From the NCBI GenBank assembly GCA_002309855.1, contig DBYD01000050.1, positions 2,139-30,158 of the forward strand: a stretch of 28,020 bases of DNA, read 5' to 3'. A program made the translations under genes and the position numbers. The stretch is from Bacteroidales bacterium UBA1195. GTDB taxonomy: Bacteria; Bacteroidota; Bacteroidia; Bacteroidales; WCHB1-69. Numbering within the stretch: the stretch's first letter is position 1; the number at the start of each line of letters is the position of its first letter. Shown here one piece after another: positions 9,601-17,184 of the stretch. The notes beneath the pieces are model-generated. The model ran no database searches and was not told where the DNA came from. It saw nothing but the letters and a program-made list of their open reading frames with translations.

Positions 9601-12349
9601 CCCGTTGGCCAACGTGAAGCTGTTCCAGAACGTCTCCCCCGCCTTCACCTACGCGGATGCCAACAAGGAGGCGAACATCGTCTCACCATTCGCACGCGGC
9701 GCCATTGTCTCCAACATGCCGTGGGACGAGGATGTGGTGCTTGTGGAGGGACAGGAGAAGGATGCCAAGGCACGTCGGTTCCGCTTTGTGCTGTGGACTC
9801 CCGACATCAGCTACCAGATATATGAGAACAAGGCGTGGAAAAACCAGAAAATGGAATTTGAACGCAGCACGCGGGACGAGAATGTCTATTACTTCGAACA
9901 CGAAGACGGCGGATTCCCTGCCTCGAGATGGAACAAGGTCAGGCTTAAGGCACGCGCGTTCGAATGGCGCATCTACAACAGCAAGCTGACCAACGCGAAG
10001 ACGGATTTCCCCTACAACCTTACAACCTTCAAGAAGAAGACCACCCACAGCCAGTACTACTGCGACTGGTACGACCCCGAATTCAACGACGGCCAGACCA
10101 GCAAGAACGCCAAACGCTACTCGAAGGCATACAGCGCGGACACCACCTTCTATTTTGTGACCGAGGCCAAACCCTCCACGCTGAAGGGGCAGGTTGTCTA
10201 CACATGGCCATACAACGGGGACTGCATTTTCCCGCTCAATGAATTCCCGACAGCCTACTGCTCCAAGGACGGAAAGAGCCATTCCACCGCCTACATCTAC
10301 CTCAACAACAAGCGGCCGGACCTGCTGAACCAGAACGAACTGAAAAAGCAGGGCAAGGAGTTGAGGATTTTCCTTGTGAAGCAGGGCGGCGAAATCAGCC
10401 AGACCGGCACAGAATGCAATTTCGACTATGTTGAGAGCGGCTCACTGCCGCGCATCCGGGTGTTCCTCCCGAGCAGCATAAAGAGCGGCTACGACTATAA
10501 GATCAAGATGATCATGGTCAACAGCGAGGAATACAAGAAGAACAAGCAGGCCGCGCTGGCCGAAAACAGCATATCCAACCAGCAGGCTTCCGTCAAATAC
10601 AAGAACGAGCTTAAGAAACGGAACCTTGACCAGGAGAAGCAGAAGTACATCGACGACCGCTCCACCACCGTAAAAAAGAAAAAGGACGGAAAATGGTACA
10701 CGGAGAAGAAGACTTACCAGCTGAGCGATGTGGAGAAAAAGCAGTTCCAGGCCATGACCGACTATAAGAACACGTATGGCAGCAAGGATACGGCCATGCT
10801 GTACAAGCGGGCGCAGCTCAACGAGTTCAAGCTCTGCAACCAGTCCGGAACCGCCATCTACACCCTCTATTTCCACACCGTCAGCGGCAATTACCGCGAC
10901 ATGATTTCGCAAAACGCCTCCAAACTGAATTCATGGCTCACCGCCTACCCATCGTCCGCCGTTGTTAGCACGGAGGTCATCACGACCAGGACCGATGTGA
11001 GCCAGAGCTGTCCGGTCAGCATGAACAAGTTCATGACCCTGTTTGTGCCTTACGAGACTGACGACCCTGAGATGTATGCCAACGGCATTGTCCTGCCGCC
11101 CATCGCCTATTTCTGCATCGACCGGCAGAAGAGCGCCACCACCGACCTGATGCTCTACCGGCACAAGGTACTGACCGGCGATTTCGTAAAGATGAGCAAC
11201 GCCTTCAAGAACACCAGACGCGAATGCACATTCTATGGGGAAAAGAGCCCGTCCAACAGTCTGCGCACCTGGAAGGACAACAGCGGGGTCAACGCCACAG
11301 CTGCACAGAATGTGCTGAGCGCCGGCTTCAAGAAGAGTTCCGACAAGTTCAAGGCCATCGACTATCGCCGCCCGGTCTCCTCCGGAGCCTACTCCTACCA
11401 GCCCGCCAGCTATTTCCCGGAGTGCTCCTTCGACAGTTATGGAAACGTGAAGGATTGGAGCGCACCCTCCATCATCACCCTGTACACCAACGGCACCATC
11501 CCGAGAGTGGACGAGGTGCGATTCTCCTCCTCCAGCTACGACAACCGCAAATGGGCTTCGACGTTCTACTGGGAGGACCACGCGATTCCGGCCATCTGCG
11601 ACGATGTGGACAAGCTGTTCAACTTCTTCCAGGAGTGCAACAGGTATGCCCGCTGGTTCACCGGACGCGGCTACAGCCACAAATGGGACTACCTCCGCTA
11701 CTACCAGAAGAACGGAAACTACGACAAGTGCTTCACCGTGGACGGATTCCCCTACAAGGTGCCCTTCCTCTACATCCCTACGCACTTCTTCCAGATGAGC
11801 AACAAAATGGTGTACTGCTACTATGTCAGCAGCTACAAATTGGGCAAGAGCTATTCCTTCCCGAGTGAAGTCAGCCAGTACGGATACTACATAAAAGACT
11901 ATGCATGGGGCCGCTACTGGTGGCATTTCAACAACTTCAAGTACAGCACCAACGACGGCATCGCCACCGCAATTTACGATGACAAGTCCTCCAAGAGCTA
12001 CCATTCAGACTGGTATGACATGAACGGAACGCTGCATCCAAAGAGCTATGTGTTCGACTACACCTACTCGCCCGGCTTCCTGCGATATGTCTATCTGGAC
12101 ATACTGTACACCTCCTTCGACGAGAAAGCCTACCCGGACAGATACTACATCTTCATGCCCGAGGATCATCTGGGGAGCATCGCAAAGATGGTCAGCCGCA
12201 AGGAGGCGGACGCGCTGAACTTCCGCTTCACCCACATGTATGATGCAAACTACCTGTGGTATTACAAGATTTCACAGAAATACTTCCAGACCATACTGAT
12301 AAGCGAAATGCTCCGGCTGTATGACCGCAGCAGCGACTACAGTTTCTAA
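3644..12349 (+). CDS. Giant (2901 aa) modular exported protein, TANFOR-type N-terminus, unknown function
   Basis: The signal peptide ends CAQA|Q at residue 22 and has no acceptable lipobox. Visible modules are as follows. Residues 23-175 form a beta domain with LPEGNYEICVTPYRW and a Cys-rich end (QCCRFTICY), resembling the TANFOR-type N-terminal domain of large Bacteroidota proteins. Residues 176-335 are FN3-like. Residues 336-402 are a charged linker. Two further FN3-like units lie at about 403-530 and 545-695. A block at about 748-776 carries GYIVWKPFHKGECWLKVRVD. A Lys/Glu-rich helix lies at 1065-1103. A block at 1158-1233 contains GTRIHFGTNGLIIDKNGF and GGGWKFSLDTVQLDF. A long Gly-rich beta region follows to about 1900, then NFYAMGRVYAML and PNPTW near 1946. 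The C-terminal 900 residues are aromatic-rich, with a charged helical insert near 2296-2376. Several blocks recall a recurrent family of giant Bacteroidota proteins of unknown function. No T9SS C-terminal domain, enzyme motif or toxin domain is seen. It sits between a barrel gene and an FN3 gene. Confidence 0.8.
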   Translation: MKRIFTLCVCITLACLHYCAQAQVNVTVTPKVRNFPSSGVAYTENPLKYFNILVTNTSSQKQEVYFGFTIHCDYSASGKQFNLATPTDRPPMQPLSLSPGETKQITRADADRLFGHINGSELKLSGITWREALLLPEGNYEICVTPYRWQQQVTNPIRAGETQCCRFTICYSGSAPEFTSPLIGQGPGNLSNSNPMQNNYTKGFLERTATTANFTSNIRNSSQYTVLTPTRNLNFRWTGVISNCLSPNDFTYILKIVEIGESQNVQTAIKNNQVMAAVRTGTKLYYTHDTIANRHFRLQIGHSYAAVVEAVPRNSNITAQLGNNGVSQIIAFTWGESKTRPNRSQPGRSKFKSESKDNRSEVLAQLRQPYMVNPGKDKKTIEKVRQQFSDEANYEPSSKKEYPFVENTFYKLPDTATLRFGWMPLRGDSVEHVKYVLELYEYAGGDVSLSYAGKPLMKKSFNRTRPNYPASYTTLIETDAESWKKSLKSGSQYVVRLLTTVDYNYAKTITVPNLSDTLGSNSGSRDSIVGMVGNTTFSSHIIFQWGIDSGALTKLLPPQFLFPVDLTDKDPEDTTWNKIEEVIKYKDFKFSWKGAKNVSALDTVRYHLLIAKLPKGKTREKAIKDTLLFYPNLLKTECKDSLFKDSLKIGEQYVAYIDISVTSPEKYLMVNKGRSQYATFKLVDEKHYAAKLDSLYQCHPDALKGKERKAAAPDVKDLIKNKTRLKIGQFPLVLQNATFCEKDSTYTGEGYIVWKPFHKGECWLKVRVDSIKLNKNNEVIKGFAVSSTADTIDYLSSLDLGIDINNLSSNEQNRLTSQLKDEQEIKKLLEKYGKYSNQINGLAGPARGESVSTGVLSFPLRVSDDMMNESHYFMLAINNMYFSPTTAVMNLLGIFHSDEEKIYVPLVATNVCMHPEGFLKECGKGIYMFLAQNYDIDLTDGYKTRFRRATTLGVPKDGTFLLVDTGGFKEMNVQLEFEMGSELMAINPASGIPEKKPVYASITANFASWGDWYGKVNMDPFAIDGCETFTFYPAGKGIYYDHSQKRTPADVKFPAGYFGEKVMTAEEKKAEEEKVKKMSASEKEAYNKKKKEENEKLQGSKKEWTGFYWDLCEVFLSDDISNTFVDTSGHDKATKDSMVVYKYGINGTLTDSSHYYYPGTRIHFGTNGLIIDKNGFSAEIFARDILRAETDKGGGWKFSLDTVQLDFEKNKYKMGHVRGRFGVPLFKGDFNYDCAVAHDSLDFTIFVDDSILKLDLWAANVIFDSKSSHFLIHKTFKEKQTKFDLTMNGKINIDFNKLDLPVNFTLVKFEHMGMRNYNYQKAENKGVKTTGFEWDFGEWSWASPQKTMGGAASDGNGEVASGSFGGFSFSLKTMEPYTEMVDTKKMKIGIAIAGKIGFGGLGGEEKETFAIGAEAGFKIWGVVNLKKDFEVSNVGGEVDSIGLNTDLTVFHLKGKLYLFRNDATYGNGFSGKLAVTMMDKVTVDMEGGFGSSTSNGSKYNWWYFQGAAKFSGTGIPLGPINLTGLGGGFAYNMDSKTSLTSFDAKKLLNSTTQKSVGGNMIQSTGMAFKPSKGSWVAKAGVSLAMANENLLNADGYLTLRISKGHFSGIFLNVSAYAMTKFKKDVPAGDGNNNSNALLKAQGIIGYERTATYNYFRLSLGVSSDISLANIITGGSAVPNFVDKVTKSVSYGGAAITNATGISLPTDKDYKGSAKQGADSKNNNFFDVKMSLYVPIDLEVMNYKKDTVKNGTRKKKNTTDWYFSIGKPNADECVRFEMSSNLLDILTSKATFTMYLMTGNSFAYSLPPLDDEVQEFFFGKKDKGKDVQGTTENKVNNARKISNANMISIKDGGGFVMGATFKAKMEYSFLLYVKIMASLGFDVALLDVGNSGCAGYSQIGKNNFYAMGRVYAMLAGSVGLRLNLGFWKGDIELLKAGIGALLEGGAPNPTWAYGLLKLKVSLLNGLCKISTSVDFKAGDVCIPGADDPLANVKLFQNVSPAFTYADANKEANIVSPFARGAIVSNMPWDEDVVLVEGQEKDAKARRFRFVLWTPDISYQIYENKAWKNQKMEFERSTRDENVYYFEHEDGGFPASRWNKVRLKARAFEWRIYNSKLTNAKTDFPYNLTTFKKKTTHSQYYCDWYDPEFNDGQTSKNAKRYSKAYSADTTFYFVTEAKPSTLKGQVVYTWPYNGDCIFPLNEFPTAYCSKDGKSHSTAYIYLNNKRPDLLNQNELKKQGKELRIFLVKQGGEISQTGTECNFDYVESGSLPRIRVFLPSSIKSGYDYKIKMIMVNSEEYKKNKQAALAENSISNQQASVKYKNELKKRNLDQEKQKYIDDRSTTVKKKKDGKWYTEKKTYQLSDVEKKQFQAMTDYKNTYGSKDTAMLYKRAQLNEFKLCNQSGTAIYTLYFHTVSGNYRDMISQNASKLNSWLTAYPSSAVVSTEVITTRTDVSQSCPVSMNKFMTLFVPYETDDPEMYANGIVLPPIAYFCIDRQKSATTDLMLYRHKVLTGDFVKMSNAFKNTRRECTFYGEKSPSNSLRTWKDNSGVNATAAQNVLSAGFKKSSDKFKAIDYRRPVSSGAYSYQPASYFPECSFDSYGNVKDWSAPSIITLYTNGTIPRVDEVRFSSSSYDNRKWASTFYWEDHAIPAICDDVDKLFNFFQECNRYARWFTGRGYSHKWDYLRYYQKNGNYDKCFTVDGFPYKVPFLYIPTHFFQMSNKMVYCYYVSSYKLGKSYSFPSEVSQYGYYIKDYAWGRYWWHFNNFKYSTNDGIATAIYDDKSSKSYHSDWYDMNGTLHPKSYVFDYTYSPGFLRYVYLDILYTSFDEKAYPDRYYIFMPEDHLGSIAKMVSRKEADALNFRFTHMYDANYLWYYKISQKYFQTILISEMLRLYDRSSDYSF

Positions 12350-12404
12350 ACTATTTCATTCAGATACAAATTATTTCATGGCAAACAACATAATCATCAG
12401 GAAG

Positions 12405-14645
12405 ATGAAAAACATATTGAAACACATTTGCTTGGGAGTCCTGCTGCTGTGGGGAGGGAACGCCTCCGCGCAGGAACCGCTTTCCGCCACGGACACTGCG
12501 GAAAAGGCTCCGCTTTATGAGGTGAAGGTCATCGCCCGCAACTACGGTGACAGCATTGTGCTGCGCTGGGCCCCAACCAACGCCGCCGTATGGATAATGG
12601 GTAACATCTTCGGATGGGACGTCTCCCGCGAACTCACCTCCAAGGAATATGAGGGGAAATATGGGGACCGCCCTGACGAAACCATCCTGCAATCCGATTC
12701 GGCGCTGCAGACCGAAAATGGCGGGAGAGGAACCGAATTGTCGCAGCGGCTCAACGCAAAGCCGATCGTACCGCTCACCCTGGAGGAGATGCAGAAGCGC
12801 TACGACAGCACCAACCTCTATGTGGGTGTGGCGGCACAGGCGTTGTACGGTCCGGCAGCCATGGAGGTGACTGAGCAGAACTCGGAGCTGACCAACTACC
12901 TCTTCCGCAAGAATCAGGAACAAACGCAGCGGCAGTTCCTCGCCTACATTGCGGCGGAGGGACATCCCGAAGTGGCTGACGCGCTCGGCCTGCGCTTCGT
13001 GGACCGCAACATCCAGAAGAACACAACCTACGTCTACACACTATCCTCACTGATACCGGCAAAGGAGTTGGAGGTGCCGGACGTGATGGTGATGGTTCCA
13101 GCAGAGCCATTTGTCCGCACGGACGAGTTCAAGGTGATTGAGGTGGGCGTGAAGCAGGCGGACGGCTACACCGCCGTGGTCTACTGGCCGCGCAACAAGC
13201 TCTCCGGCTATTTCATAGAACGCTCCGAGGATGGCGGCAAAAGCTGGAAAAAAATCAACGACATACCAATATTCGCACAGGATCCAGATCGAGAGACGGA
13301 GGAGGTCTTCGGCAGGGAGCTGGCCGAACTGATGGCGGGCAACGTGGTCTACCGCGACTCCCTGCAGCTGAAGAAAAGCTACCGCTACCGCGTGAGCGGC
13401 TTTGACGCCTTCGGCGACTACGCTCCCGCCAAGGAATCCGAACCATTCGAGATGGTGGACCTGATTCCGCCCGGCACGCCGGTGCTGATTTACGCGCTGC
13501 CAACCGACAACAAAATCTGCACCCTGCAGTGGGGCAAGGACACGCTGGAACCCGACTTTAAGGGATATGTGGTCACCTTCTGTGACGAACCGGACGGCGT
13601 ATGGAGCCGCATCACCGACATCCTGCCGCCCAAGACCACGCAGTGGGTGGACGAGCAGGCCGGAGAGCGGGGCCGCGGCTACTACCGCGTCTTCGCCATT
13701 GACGAGGCGGGCAACATCTCATACTCCCTCGCCCTAATAAACAACATTGAGGATGTGGTGCCTCCCATGCCGCCGACGGGACTTGACGGCATGGCCGACA
13801 GCAATGGCATCGTCTTCCTGCAGTGGGAACGGAATCCCGAAAAGGATGTGCTTGGCTACCGCGTCTATTTCGCGAACCAGGATGACCACGACTTTGTAGA
13901 GCTTACCGGCGGCATCCTCGAGGACAGCCTCTGCTGCTTCGACACCCTCGACCTTCACACCCTCTCCCCCTTCCGCTACTACTACGTGGTGGCGGAGGAC
14001 AACAGCCACAACCTCTCCGAGCCTTCCGACACCGTTGCCATTCCGGTACCGGACATCGTGCCGCCCGGGGTCGCGCTGCTGATTGACCACACGGAAGAGA
14101 ACGAGTTTGTCACCATCCATTGGCTGAAAAGCACCTCAAGCGATGTGGCCTCCTACCACATCTACCGCAAGATGAAGAACCAGCAGCAGTGGCGGCTCAT
14201 ACAGGTGCTCTACCCCGATTCGCTCAAGGGCGACACCATCACCTTCACCGACAGCCCTGTCCCTTCGCGCACCGCATACCAATACTGCATTGAGGTGTTC
14301 GACCAGAGCAGGCTCACCTCCGGCAAGACTGGCGAGGTGACCGTGCATGTTTACGGCAGCCCAACCGTCAAGGTGGACATCACTCTGACAAGTGAGGTGA
14401 AAAAAGGAGGTGTGAACCTTAAATGGAACTACGACTACCGCTCCGAATACGACCACTACGGAGTAATCTACCGCAACTTGAACAACGGCGGTTTCGAAGC
14501 GGTTGGCAGCTTCCAGCGCGGCGAGACCGACTTCACCGACAGCAGCCTGCAACCCGGCGACAAGGCCGAATACTACGTGCAGCTTGTCCTTGGCAAAGGC
14601 CGCCGCTCCACACCGTCAAACACGGTTAAGGTGACTGGAAGATAA
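12405..14645 (+). CDS. Exported fibronectin type III repeat protein, partner of the giant protein
   Basis: The ATG at 12405 (746 aa) gives a compact signal peptide, MKNILKHICLGVLLLWGGNASA|Q. In-frame ATGs at 12378 and 12321 are possible but would put extra residues ahead of it, and 12321 lies inside the giant gene. After the signal comes a module at about residues 38-76 with VIARNYGDSIVLRWAP and a nearby NIFGWDVSRE, followed by a helical segment. Then come about five FN3-like repeats near 245-350, 355-447, 452-545, 552-645 and 652-746. Each has the W/Y pattern of that fold (LQWGKDTLEPDFKGY, LQWERNPEKDVLGYRVYF, IHWLKSTSSDVASYHIYRK). Boundaries carry PP motifs (LIPPGTP, VVPPMPP, IVPPGVA). There is no lipobox or T9SS sorting domain. 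It lies 55 bp after the giant gene and is probably in the same transcript. A role as a structural or binding partner is inferred. Confidence 0.82.
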   Translation: MKNILKHICLGVLLLWGGNASAQEPLSATDTAEKAPLYEVKVIARNYGDSIVLRWAPTNAAVWIMGNIFGWDVSRELTSKEYEGKYGDRPDETILQSDSALQTENGGRGTELSQRLNAKPIVPLTLEEMQKRYDSTNLYVGVAAQALYGPAAMEVTEQNSELTNYLFRKNQEQTQRQFLAYIAAEGHPEVADALGLRFVDRNIQKNTTYVYTLSSLIPAKELEVPDVMVMVPAEPFVRTDEFKVIEVGVKQADGYTAVVYWPRNKLSGYFIERSEDGGKSWKKINDIPIFAQDPDRETEEVFGRELAELMAGNVVYRDSLQLKKSYRYRVSGFDAFGDYAPAKESEPFEMVDLIPPGTPVLIYALPTDNKICTLQWGKDTLEPDFKGYVVTFCDEPDGVWSRITDILPPKTTQWVDEQAGERGRGYYRVFAIDEAGNISYSLALINNIEDVVPPMPPTGLDGMADSNGIVFLQWERNPEKDVLGYRVYFANQDDHDFVELTGGILEDSLCCFDTLDLHTLSPFRYYYVVAEDNSHNLSEPSDTVAIPVPDIVPPGVALLIDHTEENEFVTIHWLKSTSSDVASYHIYRKMKNQQQWRLIQVLYPDSLKGDTITFTDSPVPSRTAYQYCIEVFDQSRLTSGKTGEVTVHVYGSPTVKVDITLTSEVKKGGVNLKWNYDYRSEYDHYGVIYRNLNNGGFEAVGSFQRGETDFTDSSLQPGDKAEYYVQLVLGKGRRSTPSNTVKVTGR

Positions 14646-14669
14646 GTAAGAAACAGGTTGCGGAAAAAA

Positions 14670-15743
14670 TTACGGCATCCAGACGGCACCGGCGCAATGG
14701 TCGCGTGATGCTCCGGTGACACTCCGCAGGCAATTGGGACGTTCAAGCCAGCGCAGCAGTCCCAGAAAGGCGAAAACCAGCGCCTCCTTGTAATCCACCA
14801 GCTCATCGTCCGGGAGGACGAAAGCGGCATCCGGGGCCAAAGCGGCCAAACGCTGGCGCAGGAAGGTGTTTTTCGCCCCGCCTCCGGTCAGCAGCACTCG
14901 CCGTAATTGCCGTTCCCTTATAACAGATGTGATTTGGATTGCGGAATGCTCCACCGCCGTGGCCATCCTGTCCTCCAGCGGAAGCTCCGAAGCGTCAAGC
15001 AAAGGAAGCAGCTCCGCCTCCACCCATTCCCGCCCCAGCGACTTCGGATAGGGCGCGGAATAGTATCCAAGAGCATTCATCCGCGCAAGCAGCCGTTCAT
15101 CAACCTTTCCGCAGGCAGCCAGCGCACCCTCCTTGTCGTATGCCAGTCCCCTTTTGCCCGCCAGAAAATTGAAAAGCTGGTTGGCAGGTGAAATGTCGAA
15201 GGCTATCCGCCGCTCCCCCTCCTGAAAGGAGATGTTGCTTATGCCGCCGATGTTCAGGCAGGCGTCATACTCCGGAAAGAGCAGCGCGTCACCCACCGGA
15301 ACTAACGGTGCGCCTTGGCCGCCCAACGCCACATCCTGCACCCGGAAGTCGCTGACCACCGGCAGTCCGCAGGCCTCCGCCAAAGCTCCACCGTCACCTA
15401 TCTGCAGAGTGAATCCCCTCTCCGGCTGGTGGAAAACAGTATGCCCGTGCGAGGCCACCAGCAGAGGTTCCAAGGCATTACGACGCACAAACCCTGCCAC
15501 ACACTCCCCCGAGAAGCGTCCGAAGGCGGCGTGAGCAGCAGCCAGTTCCGCCCCATCCGCACCGAAAAGCCGCGAAAGGCGGTTCCTCCATTCCTCCATA
15601 TAGCCGACTGTCTCCGATGCAAGTATCCGGAAACTCCAACGCTCCCCTCCAAGGGAAAAGCGGACGCAGACCATGTCAAGCCCGTCCAATGAGGTGCCGG
15701 ACATCAGCCCTATTACATCATATTTATATATGGTGGATTCCAT
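14670..15743 (-). CDS. anmK: Anhydro-N-acetylmuramic acid kinase
   Basis: AnmK phosphorylates and opens 1,6-anhydro-MurNAc, released by lytic transglycosylases, to MurNAc-6-phosphate, feeding cell-wall sugars back into metabolism in the cytoplasm. The protein is 357 aa, the normal family length. The diagnostic ATP-binding start GLMSGTSLDGLD is at residues 12-23. Further family blocks are ASHGHTVFHQP, TLQIGDGGALAEACGLPVVS, ACLNIGGISNISF, DISPANQLFN and LLTGGGAKNTFL. The ATG lies one base after the murF stop, so the two are almost certainly translated from one message. The 3' end faces the FN3 gene across 24 bp, and no terminator hairpin is visible there. Confidence 0.96.
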   Translation of the reverse strand: MESTIYKYDVIGLMSGTSLDGLDMVCVRFSLGGERWSFRILASETVGYMEEWRNRLSRLFGADGAELAAAHAAFGRFSGECVAGFVRRNALEPLLVASHGHTVFHQPERGFTLQIGDGGALAEACGLPVVSDFRVQDVALGGQGAPLVPVGDALLFPEYDACLNIGGISNISFQEGERRIAFDISPANQLFNFLAGKRGLAYDKEGALAACGKVDERLLARMNALGYYSAPYPKSLGREWVEAELLPLLDASELPLEDRMATAVEHSAIQITSVIRERQLRRVLLTGGGAKNTFLRQRLAALAPDAAFVLPDDELVDYKEALVFAFLGLLRWLERPNCLRSVTGASRDHCAGAVWMP

Positions 15744-15744
15744 T

Positions 15745-17124
15745 TCAGGAAAAAATCTCCATCACCCGCTCCATCCGCATGGCGCGGGAGCCCTTTATCA
15801 GCAGCTGGGCCGGACGGTTTCCCAACCTCTCCGCCAAAGCCTTTTTCAGCACCTCCATGTCCGTGAACTTCCATTCCTGCGGTGCATCGGTCTCGGCAAA
15901 CTCAGGACCGAACAGAAAAGCACCGTTAAAAGGAAGATCCATTATCAACCGCACAATCCTCTGATGCTCCATGTAACTCTCCGCCCCCAATTCACACATG
16001 TCGCCCAAAACCAAAAAGGTACGTTTTGCAGGTATTTCAGCCAAATTGCGCAACGCCGCCTCCATGCTGGTCGGATTGGCGTTATAGGCATCCAGGATGA
16101 CCCGCACCTTACCAATTTCCATCACCTGCGATCTGTTGTTACCGGGAGAGTATGACTCCAACGCCGCAACGCACTCCTCGGGCGGAACGGCAAAAAAGGT
16201 TCCCACCGCACATGCGGCCATCGCATTGGGAAAATTATATCTGCCGACCAGTTGCGTCCGCACCGGATAAACGGTACCGTCGCAATCCCATTCAAACCTG
16301 AGGTGAAGACTCTCCCCGCACAGCTGCGCACGACACTGCGCATTCTGACCGGAACCGTAGGTAAAAAGCGTCAGCCGTTCCGCAGAGGCCTTCCAGTCGG
16401 GTCCGAAACCGTGATCCAGATACCAGGGAATCATCGAAGGCACCTCCGGAATGGTCGCCAATTCCGCCGCATGGCGGAAAAGCAGCTCATCGTCAGCACA
16501 TACGAAGAGCGTCCCGTTGCGGGAAAGCACGCTCCGATAGAGTGCGGTTTTGGTGCGGAAAATCTCGTCCATGCTGCCGAAACCCTCCAGATGCGCCTTC
16601 CCAATATTGGTTATAAGGCCGAAATCTGGAGCGCTCATTTCACACAGTTCGGCAATCTCCCCCGGATGGTTCGCCCCCATCTCCACCACGGCGATCTCAT
16701 GCTCCGGCCTGATTGAAAGCAGAGTGAGCGGCACACCGATATGGTTGTTAAGGTTACCCTTCGTGGCGGCGACCCTGTATTTGCGGGAAAGCACAGCCGT
16801 CACCAACTCCTTGGTTGTGGTCTTTCCGTTTGTGCCGGTGATGCCTATTACAGGAATCTGGAGCTGGCTGCGGTGATATGCCGCCAGCTGCTGGAGCGTC
16901 TGCAGGACATCCTCCACCTGTATCAGACGGCTGTCGTCAAAAGGCTGCCGGCTGTCGGTCACGACAAATGCCGCACCCTTATCCAATGCCTCTTTAGCAA
17001 AGGTATTGCCGTCAAAACGTTCGCCCTTCAGGCAGAAAAAAATAGACTGGTCCGGAATGTTCCGGGTGTCCGTGCTCACCTGCGGATGCTTCAGGTATAT
17101 GGAATATAAATCCTCCGTCTTCAT
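15745..17124 (-). CDS. murF: UDP-MurNAc-tripeptide--D-alanyl-D-alanine ligase
   Basis: MurF performs the last cytoplasmic step of peptidoglycan precursor synthesis, joining D-Ala-D-Ala to UDP-MurNAc-tripeptide with ATP. At 459 aa it is of normal length. Mur-ligase signatures appear in order: the N-terminal substrate domain with STDTRNIPDQSIFFCLKG, the P-loop GTNGKTTT at residues 97-104, TKGNLNNHIGVP at 121-132, EMGANHPGEI at 148-157, VGRYNFPNAMAA in the central domain and DAYNANPTSMEAAL in the C-terminal domain. It is followed one base later by anmK. It lies downstream of the gldJ-like gene, an adjacency I recall from other Bacteroidota, but a strong terminator separates the two, so its own promoter or read-through must supply transcription. 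Confidence 0.97.
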   Translation of the reverse strand: MKTEDLYSIYLKHPQVSTDTRNIPDQSIFFCLKGERFDGNTFAKEALDKGAAFVVTDSRQPFDDSRLIQVEDVLQTLQQLAAYHRSQLQIPVIGITGTNGKTTTKELVTAVLSRKYRVAATKGNLNNHIGVPLTLLSIRPEHEIAVVEMGANHPGEIAELCEMSAPDFGLITNIGKAHLEGFGSMDEIFRTKTALYRSVLSRNGTLFVCADDELLFRHAAELATIPEVPSMIPWYLDHGFGPDWKASAERLTLFTYGSGQNAQCRAQLCGESLHLRFEWDCDGTVYPVRTQLVGRYNFPNAMAACAVGTFFAVPPEECVAALESYSPGNNRSQVMEIGKVRVILDAYNANPTSMEAALRNLAEIPAKRTFLVLGDMCELGAESYMEHQRIVRLIMDLPFNGAFLFGPEFAETDAPQEWKFTDMEVLKKALAERLGNRPAQLLIKGSRAMRMERVMEIFS

Positions 17125-17143
17125 TACAATAATTTAAAAGTGT

Positions 17144-17171
17144 AAAAAAAAGGCCCCTTGGCAGGGGCCCG
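17144..17171 (-). terminator. Rho-independent terminator after the gldJ-like gene
   Basis: On the minus strand GGCCCC, the 6-nt loop TGCCAA and GGGGCC (17152-17169) form a perfect 6-bp GC stem, followed directly by a run of eight T residues (17144-17151). This is a textbook intrinsic terminator, about 15 bp after the gldJ-like stop. The murF start codon lies only about 20 bp beyond the T-run. Confidence 0.9.
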
Positions 17172-17184
17172 TATAAAAACATTG

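Noticed and set aside
3644..12349. The giant gene as a polymorphic toxin or RHS protein
   Set aside because: No YD/RHS repeats, no C-terminal nuclease or pore-forming motif, and no small immunity gene follows. The next gene is a large FN3 protein.
12321..12405. Longer N-terminus of the FN3 protein starting at 12321
   Set aside because: That start lies inside the end of the giant gene and would place 28 residues before an otherwise well-formed signal peptide.
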